NCBI GenBank assembly: GCA_964465665.1
Contig: CAYXKM010000228.1
Coordinates: 1-18,491 of the forward strand
Direction: 5' to 3'
DNA from: JAKEGN01 sp964465665
GTDB lineage: Bacteria; Pseudomonadota; Gammaproteobacteria; Steroidobacterales; Woeseiaceae
Length of the DNA stretch: 18,491 bases
Shown: positions 13,468 through 18,491 of the stretch, one piece after another
Layout of the letters: every line of letters begins with the position of its first letter
Position numbering within the stretch: position 1 is the stretch's first letter
Translations under genes and position numbers: made by a program
Notes under the pieces: generated by a model
What the model was told of the DNA's origin: nothing
Seen by the model: the letters and a program-made list of their open reading frames with translations, nothing else
Database searches by the model: none

Positions 13468-15270
13468 GTGTCCAGAGTCAACGATGTCGTAATCAAGATC
13501 GGAACCGTCAACGGTACCGGCTCGGCCAGTGCCAACGGGCTGTTGATGAAATCGATATTCCGTATGGGAATTCCGGTCGTCGGCAAGAATTATTTTCCGT
13601 CCAACATCCAGGGCCTGCCCACCTGGTACGAAGTGCGGGTTACGGGCGAGGGTTTCCAGGCGCGATCCGATCGCGTCGACATCATGGTGGCGATGAACGC
13701 ACAGACCTATGCGAAGGACCTCGCAGAGGTCGCGAGCGGCGGCTGGCTGGTGTACGACTCCACCTGGCCGCGGAGCCGGCTGCTGTCGCGGGACGATGTC
13801 ACCGTGTTCGGCGTACCGTTGTCGCGCCTGTGCAACGAACACTTCGACGGGGCACGCGAAAGAATCCTGATGAAGAACATCGCCTACGTCGGCGTAGTCG
13901 CGGCGTTGCTCGATATCGATCTCGACATCATAAGCGGGCTGCTGGAAGAGACCTTCGCGAAGAAGAAGCACCTGGTCAAGCAGAACCAGGATGCCATTCG
14001 TCTCGGCTACGAATACGCGAAAGAAAACTTTCCCTGTCCGCTGCCGGTAACGGTCAAGGCTATGGACAAGACACGGGGCCATATCGTGATCGACGGCAAC
14101 ACCGCCGCCGGGCTCGGCTGCGTGTACGCCGGTGCGACAGTCGGTGCGTGGTATCCGATTACGCCATCGACCTCACTCATGGATGCGTACAAGGCGTTTT
14201 GCAAGCAGTACCGCATGGAAGAAGGGACGGACAAGAAGAAATTCTGCATCGTGCAGGCGGAAGACGAGCTTGCAGCTATCGGCGTCGTGCTCGGCGCTAC
14301 CTGGAACGGTGCGCGAGCATTCACCCCGACCAGCGGTCCGGGCATTTCGCTCATGACCGAGTTTCTCGGTTACGCTTACTACGCCGAGTTGCCCGCTGTC
14401 ATTTTCGACGTGCAGCGTACCGGGCCCTCGACCGGCATGCCGACCCGGACGCAACAGTGTGATCTCATCGCCTGCGCGTATGCGTCGCATGGCGATACGC
14501 GGCACGTGCTGCTGTTTCCGGCAACGCCGGAGGAGTGTTTCTACAGCGCCGTGGATGCATTCGACCTTGCCGACCGGCTGCAGACGCCGGTCATGGTCCT
14601 GTCCGATCTCGACATCGGCATGAATGACTGGATGTGTCCGGAGCTGCAATGGGACGAGAGCTACGTGCCGGACCGCGGCAAAGTGCTCGGTGCCGAAGAG
14701 CTCGAGTCCATGCAGAAGTTTTATCGCTACATGGATACCGACGGCGACGGCATACCGTACCGCACGCTCCCCGGCGTGCATCCGAAAGGATCCTATTTCA
14801 CGCGCGGTTCGGGTCACTCGAAATACGGCGGCTATACCGAAGACTCGGCCGAGTACCAGGAAGTCGTGGACCGCCTGTTGATCAAATGGCAAACCGCGCG
14901 AAAACTGGTGCCGGCCCCGGAGATACGCTTTTCCAAGTTCAACCGCAACGCCATCGTGTCGCTCGGCAGTTGCGACGGCGCGGTAAATGAAGCGCTGGTG
15001 CGTCTCAAGGAAAAGAACATCGGGCTGAATTACTGTCGCGTCAAGGCGTTTCCGTTTTCCGATGCGGTGCGCGATTTCATCGACAAGCACGATCATGTAT
15101 ACGTCGTCGAGCAGAACCGCGATGCCCAGTTGCGTTCGCTGCTGACGCTGGATCTCGAAATCGATCCGGCCAAGCTGATCCCGATGTTGCACTACAACGG
15201 CATGCCGATCAGCGCCGGGTTTGTGATGAAACGCGTGCTTTCGGAGCTGGCCAAGGGCCAGGCCGCATGA
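13468..15270 (+). CDS. korA: 2-oxoacid:ferredoxin oxidoreductase, fused gamma-alpha subunit (probably 2-oxoglutarate)
   Basis: The 600-residue subunit combines a gamma domain (about 1-190, opening VVIKIGTVNGTGSASANGLLM) with an alpha domain (about 205-600, opening HIVIDGNTAAGLGCVYAGA), the usual KorA fusion. YPITPST (229-235) is the substrate/thiamine-side motif of the alpha subunit. With KorB it forms the enzyme that cleaves a 2-oxoacid with CoA to acyl-CoA, CO2 and reduced ferredoxin, or runs in reverse. No ferredoxin domain is present in this chain; such clusters are supplied by the upstream gene. Substrate assignment to 2-oxoglutarate rests on the KorA-type domain order and is not proven; pyruvate or branched-chain 2-oxoacids are possible. 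korB follows after 34 bp. It starts with GTG. Confidence 0.9.
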   Translation: MSRVNDVVIKIGTVNGTGSASANGLLMKSIFRMGIPVVGKNYFPSNIQGLPTWYEVRVTGEGFQARSDRVDIMVAMNAQTYAKDLAEVASGGWLVYDSTWPRSRLLSRDDVTVFGVPLSRLCNEHFDGARERILMKNIAYVGVVAALLDIDLDIISGLLEETFAKKKHLVKQNQDAIRLGYEYAKENFPCPLPVTVKAMDKTRGHIVIDGNTAAGLGCVYAGATVGAWYPITPSTSLMDAYKAFCKQYRMEEGTDKKKFCIVQAEDELAAIGVVLGATWNGARAFTPTSGPGISLMTEFLGYAYYAELPAVIFDVQRTGPSTGMPTRTQQCDLIACAYASHGDTRHVLLFPATPEECFYSAVDAFDLADRLQTPVMVLSDLDIGMNDWMCPELQWDESYVPDRGKVLGAEELESMQKFYRYMDTDGDGIPYRTLPGVHPKGSYFTRGSGHSKYGGYTEDSAEYQEVVDRLLIKWQTARKLVPAPEIRFSKFNRNAIVSLGSCDGAVNEALVRLKEKNIGLNYCRVKAFPFSDAVRDFIDKHDHVYVVEQNRDAQLRSLLTLDLEIDPAKLIPMLHYNGMPISAGFVMKRVLSELAKGQAA

Positions 15271-15271
15271 G

Positions 15272-15285
15272 CCTGGTATTCCAGG
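15272..15285 (+). repeat. Small intercistronic hairpin between korA and korB
   Basis: CCTGG (15272-15276), loop TATT, CCAGG (15281-15285) immediately after the korA stop and before the korB GAGGAAA site. No T-run follows, so it is not a terminator. It may protect or mark the junction in the mRNA, or be chance. Confidence 0.3.
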
Positions 15286-15304
15286 AATAAATTCGAGGAA
15301 ATAC

Positions 15305-16360
15305 ATGAGTTACATAGCCAAACCGAAAGTCACGCATCCGAAAATTGCCCGCAACGAGCTCGGACTGACGGTGCGCGATTACGAAGGTGTTGTGTCGACG
15401 CTGTGCGCCGACTGCGGCCACGATTCGATTACTGCGGCGCTGATCCAGGCGGTCTTCGAACTCAGCCTCGAGCCGCACCGTCTTGCGAAAATGAGCGGCA
15501 TCGGCTGTTCCTCGAAAACGCCCGCTTATTTCGTCAGCCAGTCGCACGGTTTCAACTCGGTGCACGGCCGCATGCCCTCGGTGACCACCGGCGCGAACGC
15601 TGCCAATCACGAACTGACCTACATCGGCGTATCCGGTGACGGCGATTCGCTGTCCATCGGCATGGGGCAATTCGCGCACATCATCAGGCGTAACCTGAAC
15701 ATGTGTTATATTATTGAAAATAATGGTGTTTATGGCCTAACCAAGGGCCAATACTCGGCCTCGGCCGACATCGGTTCCCGCGCCAAAAAGGGCCCGCCGA
15801 ACAAGCAGATGCCGATCGACCCGGTGAGCACCGCGATCGGTCTCGGCGCAACCTACATTGCGCGCGGTTTTTCCGGCGACAAGCAGCAACTGGTGCCGCT
15901 GATCAAGGGCGCGCTGGCACACAAGGGCTTTTCGCTGCTGGACGTGATCAGCCCCTGCGTGACCTTCAACGACCACGAAGGCTCGACCAAGAGCTATGCA
16001 CATACGCGCCAGTTTTATCACCACGTCATCGACACGGACTTCGTGCCGCCGGCGGCAGAGATCAAGGCAGCCTACGACGAAGGCGAAGCAATGCCGGTGG
16101 AGTTGCACGACGGCAGCAAGATCATTTTCCGCAAGGTCGACCGCGACTACGACCCGACCAGCCGCGCGGCAGCGTTCTCGTTTCTCAGGGACAGTGTCAG
16201 GAGAGGCGAAATCATTACCGGATTGCTTTACATCGACGAGGAATCTGCCGACATGCATGAGTTGTCAGGCACGGTCGACAGGCCGCTGGCATCCATACCT
16301 TACGAGGAACTGAATCCGGGCAGTGAAACGCTGGCCAAAGTCATGGCCCGGTATCGGTAG
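15305..16360 (+). CDS. korB: 2-oxoacid:ferredoxin oxidoreductase, beta subunit (thiamine diphosphate and 4Fe-4S)
   Basis: The 351-residue subunit binds thiamine diphosphate and one [4Fe-4S] cluster. Likely cluster ligands are C34 and C37 (CADCGHD), C68 (GIGCSSK) and C218 (SPCVTF). The thiamine/magnesium motif runs from GDGD (111-114) to NNGVYGLTKGQ (139-149). NGVYGLTKGQ and the downstream FNDHEGSTKSY are typical of the Kor/Por beta family. The ATG at 15305 has GAGGAAA upstream at good spacing. It is the last gene of the operon; the first three kilobases upstream encode its partners. Codons 134-143 (15704-15733) all end in A or T, unlike the rest of the gene, which is strongly G/C-ending; the protein motif is normal there. 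Confidence 0.93.
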   Translation: MSYIAKPKVTHPKIARNELGLTVRDYEGVVSTLCADCGHDSITAALIQAVFELSLEPHRLAKMSGIGCSSKTPAYFVSQSHGFNSVHGRMPSVTTGANAANHELTYIGVSGDGDSLSIGMGQFAHIIRRNLNMCYIIENNGVYGLTKGQYSASADIGSRAKKGPPNKQMPIDPVSTAIGLGATYIARGFSGDKQQLVPLIKGALAHKGFSLLDVISPCVTFNDHEGSTKSYAHTRQFYHHVIDTDFVPPAAEIKAAYDEGEAMPVELHDGSKIIFRKVDRDYDPTSRAAAFSFLRDSVRRGEIITGLLYIDEESADMHELSGTVDRPLASIPYEELNPGSETLAKVMARYR

Positions 16361-16506
16361 TACGCCTGGCCGCCGGACGTATTAGCAAACTCGCTGTGCC
16401 GGCGTCGTACCGCATGCCCTTCTTGCTCGAAAACCCAAACTCGCGCGAAGGGCATATGGCACGCCACCGGCCGATGAGCACTGCTGTGTCGCCGTTCTAA
16501 AACGTT

Positions 16507-16533
16507 CCTGTAGGAGCCTGCATTGCAGGCGAC
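16507..16533. repeat. REP-like element (TGTAGGAGC type)
   Basis: CCTGTAGGAGCCTGC then ATT then GCAGGCGAC; the stem GCCTGC (16516-16521)/GCAGGC (16525-16530) is perfect. The head TGTAGGAGC and tail GCGA match the layout of the REP sequences common in Pseudomonas and related gammaproteobacteria, known to me as a family. It lies in the 281-bp gap between korB and the epimerase-like gene, where I see no other feature and no clear T-tailed terminator for the kor operon. Confidence 0.7.
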
Positions 16534-16641
16534 CCGAACCTTTGATCCCGGCGTGATTTTTGCCACCGCGTCTGGTTATTGGCGTACCGGTGTGCTGTCG
16601 CATAGACTGCCGAAACTCCATTCTTACATCCGGGTCGGGCA

Positions 16642-17775
16642 GTGAATAAAACAAGAAGACAGATTATCAGGGCCGGACTTGTCGGCGGTGCAATTGCAGC
16701 GAGCGGGACGTTGCCGGGCATTGCAGGCATGTCAGGCGCGGTTGCGGCGGAATCGAAGTCCCCAGGTTCACTTCGTATCCTGATGCTCGGCGGCACCGGT
16801 TATATCGGTCCCCACATGGTGAGCGAATTCCTGCGCCGCGGGCACCAGGTATCGCTGTTCAATCGAGGTCGTACCAACGAGGACCTGTTCCCGGATCTCG
16901 AAACGCTGCTCGGCGATCGCGACGGCGGTCTCGATGTGCTCAAAGGGAAAAAGTGGGATGCGGTGATCGACAATTCCGGCTATGTGCCGCGCCACGTTGC
17001 CGATTCCGCGCGCCTGCTGGCTCCTTCAATCGCGCACTACCTGTATATCTCGACCATTTCCGTGTACGAGAGTTTTGCCATTGCGAATGACGAAAACTCG
17101 CCACTCGGAACCATGCCCGATGTATCCGTCGAGGAAGTAACCAACGAGACCTATGGTCCGCTGAAAGCGCTTTGCGAAAGTCGTGCCCGCGCGGAGATCG
17201 GCGATGATCGCCTGACCATACTCAGGCCGACTTATATCTGCGGGCCCGGTGACCGGACCGACCGTTTTACCTATTGGCCGGTGCGCACGATGCGAGGCGG
17301 CGAGATGCTCTGGCCCGGAACGCCCGCCGACCCGATCCAGATCATCGACGTCAGGGACCTCGCGAATTTCGTCGTCGACTGCGTCGAACAGAAGATCACG
17401 GGCGTCTACAACACCGTCACGCCGGTTGCGTCGTACACGATGGGCGACCTGCTGAACGACAGTGTTGCAGTCACGGCTGCCGAGATGACACCGGTCTGGG
17501 TGAGCAGCAGCTTCATCGCGGATAACAAGCTCGAGGACGGCGGTGCCATTCCCATCTGGTCGTCCCCGGAGGGTGAAACCAGGAACGTGGCCAGCGTCAG
17601 CGGCGAGCGCGCTTATGCCCATGGCCTTAAGATCCGGCCGCCGCGCGAGACCACGCGCGATACGGTGAGCTGGTGGAAGACCCTGGCGGAAGAGCGCCAA
17701 AAGAGTATGAAGGCCGGGCTTGCCGCGGACACTGAAGCACGGTTGCTTACAGACTGGCATCAGAAAAACACCTGA
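16642..17775 (+). CDS. Tat-exported NAD-dependent epimerase/dehydratase-like protein (extended SDR)
   Basis: The 377-residue product opens with a twin-arginine signal: TRRQIIRAG (4-12) followed by a hydrophobic stretch and an AVAA-type end near residue 36. The mature part begins with the SDR nucleotide motif LMLGGTGYIGP (48-57); the serine region ISTISVYES (136-144) and the catalytic pair Y171-x3-K175 in YGPLK are present. NAD(P)-dependent nucleotide-sugar epimerase/reductase chemistry is the family norm, but the substrate is not readable. Export through Tat fits an enzyme folded with its cofactor before transport. The start is GTG 16642. An upstream GGGTCGGG is a poor ribosome-binding site. 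The C-terminal region (SWWKTLAEERQ) resembles reductases of this group that end in a WW-type helix. Confidence 0.85.
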   Translation: MNKTRRQIIRAGLVGGAIAASGTLPGIAGMSGAVAAESKSPGSLRILMLGGTGYIGPHMVSEFLRRGHQVSLFNRGRTNEDLFPDLETLLGDRDGGLDVLKGKKWDAVIDNSGYVPRHVADSARLLAPSIAHYLYISTISVYESFAIANDENSPLGTMPDVSVEEVTNETYGPLKALCESRARAEIGDDRLTILRPTYICGPGDRTDRFTYWPVRTMRGGEMLWPGTPADPIQIIDVRDLANFVVDCVEQKITGVYNTVTPVASYTMGDLLNDSVAVTAAEMTPVWVSSSFIADNKLEDGGAIPIWSSPEGETRNVASVSGERAYAHGLKIRPPRETTRDTVSWWKTLAEERQKSMKAGLAADTEARLLTDWHQKNT

Positions 17776-17827
17776 CGATCATCAGGGTTGCCAAAGCCAC
17801 CGCATTGCCCGTCCCGCCGCAGGTCAC

Positions 17828-17953
17828 GGATTATAATTTATTGATTATTATAGAGAAAAACCTATGTTAGATTTTGCATCCAATGCTCCTGCGGGACGCA
17901 TCTGATGGCTAACAGGGCCGGTTTCGGCCCGCTGAACCAATGGAGTCAAGCAA
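17828..17953 (+). promoter_or_regulatory. AT-rich promoter-like tract and structured leader before the DUF6249 gene
   Basis: From 17828 to 17880 the sequence is abruptly AT-rich and contains TATAAT (17832-17837) and TATTAT (17846-17851). Neither has a good -35 at 16-18 bp. A TTGATT (17841-17846) with TATGTT (17863-17868) at 16 bp is another option. The leader then has a bulged hairpin around 17883-17901 and a perfect GGGCCG/CGGCCC stem with GTTT loop at 17915-17930, not followed by Ts. A start of transcription for the DUF6249-sigma operon somewhere here is likely; the exact site is not. Confidence 0.45.
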
Positions 17954-18334
17954 ATGGAAGGGTTAGAAGACATCCTCATTCCAATAGTTCTTTTTGGCAC
18001 GATCGCGCTGATTATTTGGCTGGTCGTCTCCTATCGGCACCGCAATCATGCCGACAAGCAGCAGACCTTGCGTCTTGCGCTGGAGAAAGGCGCCGAACTG
18101 ACGCCGGAGCTGATGAAGAGCATCAGCGAGCCGGAGCCGCCAAAGAACAAGGATCTGCGTAGTGGCCTGATCTGGCTGTCGCTGGGTGTCGGACTGGCCC
18201 TGTGCGGTTTCGCGGTACCGGACCCCACCGGCAATGCGTTGCAGGGTTGCCTTGCGGGCGCCGCTTTCCCGTTTTCCATAGGCATTGCCTACATCATCAT
18301 GTGGCGGTACGGAAGCCGGACCGGGCAGGCCTGA
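17954..18334 (+). CDS. DUF6249 family small membrane protein
   Basis: The 126-residue product has three membrane segments at about 7-27, 69-88 and 96-117. A charged cytoplasmic-type stretch between the first two (YRHRNHADKQQTLRLALEKG, then PELMKSISEPEPP) is the pattern I associate with DUF6249. In many proteobacteria and Bacteroidetes this family sits immediately before or after an ECF sigma factor, as here, with only 16 bases between the stop and the sigma start. That arrangement suggests one operon and perhaps a regulatory role at the membrane, which is inference. ATG 17954 has GGAG at 17942-17945 upstream. Function is unknown. Confidence 0.8.
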   Translation: MEGLEDILIPIVLFGTIALIIWLVVSYRHRNHADKQQTLRLALEKGAELTPELMKSISEPEPPKNKDLRSGLIWLSLGVGLALCGFAVPDPTGNALQGCLAGAAFPFSIGIAYIIMWRYGSRTGQA

Positions 18335-18350
18335 GACAGACACGGCCCCG

Positions 18351-18491
18351 ATGGACGACACGTATCTCATCGCGAGAGTCGTCGCGGAGCAGGATGCAGC
18401 GGCGTTCGGCGAACTCGTTCGCCGTCACCAGTCGCACGTGCGAAATTTCCTGCGCAAGCTCACCCGCGATGCGGATGCGGCGGACGACCTG
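18351..18491 (+). CDS. ECF-type RNA polymerase sigma factor, N-terminal part (3' truncated by window)
   Basis: The first 47 codons are present. The product begins MDDTYLIARVVAEQDAA and continues AFGELVRRHQSHVRNFLRKL, then TRDADAADDL. This is the sigma region 2.1-2.2 pattern of extracytoplasmic-function sigma factors, with the family's AF..L...H...V....R......AEDL-like spacing. It would direct RNA polymerase to a small regulon; the subgroup and targets cannot be seen. It follows the DUF6249 gene by 16 bases, so the two are probably cotranscribed. No anti-sigma factor is visible, as it would lie beyond the window. The start is ATG 18351; the nearby upstream sequence has no strong ribosome-binding site. 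Confidence 0.88.
   Translation, partial: MDDTYLIARVVAEQDAAAFGELVRRHQSHVRNFLRKLTRDADAADDL

Noticed and set aside
14173..15306. 377-codon open frame on the minus strand opposite korA
   Set aside because: korA is complete and conserved across the same span; the antisense product has no domain or ribosome-binding site.

Overview
The window is GC-rich bacterial chromosome with dense coding on both strands, short intergenic gaps and several REP-like palindromes. The gene families (UvrD-type helicase, biosynthetic threonine deaminase with two ACT-like domains, long secreted M16 protease, S33 proline iminopeptidase, 2-oxoacid:ferredoxin oxidoreductase with a GltD-like partner, ECF sigma factor with a DUF6249 neighbour) suggest a free-living proteobacterium, most likely a gammaproteobacterium, possibly near the Woeseia/Steroidobacter lineages. 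That placement is inference from gene content and style. No tRNA, rRNA, CRISPR array, transposase or phage gene is visible.

Layout. 1-1323 (+) is the C-terminal part of a UvrD/Rep-type helicase, cut by the window edge. 1350-1766 (-) is a small DUF1761 membrane protein convergent with it. 2063-3354 (+) holds two translationally coupled genes of unknown function. 3355-3704 is non-coding. It contains a strong intrinsic terminator that points to the minus strand, where no gene is seen, and a 49-bp near-perfect palindrome. 3705-4475 (+) is a class II aldolase/adducin-family protein. 4482-4567 is a repeat cluster between convergent genes. 4570-6087 (-) is ilvA and 6207-8942 (-) is a secreted two-domain M16 metallopeptidase. 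Divergent from it, 9047-11370 (+) is a pip-pyrC pair whose genes overlap by four bases, with a TTG start for pyrC. 11569-16360 (+) is a three-gene 2-oxoacid oxidoreductase module: a GltD-like FAD/NAD(P) protein with C-terminal ferredoxin clusters, a fused gamma-alpha KorA and KorB. After a REP-like element come a Tat-exported NAD-dependent epimerase/dehydratase-like protein (16642-17775), a DUF6249 membrane protein (17954-18334) and the first 47 codons of an ECF sigma factor.

How the genes relate. The clearest working unit is the Kor module. KorA and KorB carry the thiamine-diphosphate and Fe-S machinery for CoA-dependent oxidative decarboxylation of a 2-oxoacid (probably 2-oxoglutarate), or the reverse carboxylation. 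The upstream protein supplies a flavin, a nicotinamide site and ferredoxin-type clusters that could wire the enzyme directly to NAD(P)H. The other genes are mostly single housekeeping functions. The least explained items are the coupled pair at 2063-3354, the orphan minus-strand terminator with a second hairpin just upstream (possible small RNA), and an abrupt A/T-ending codon patch in korB.
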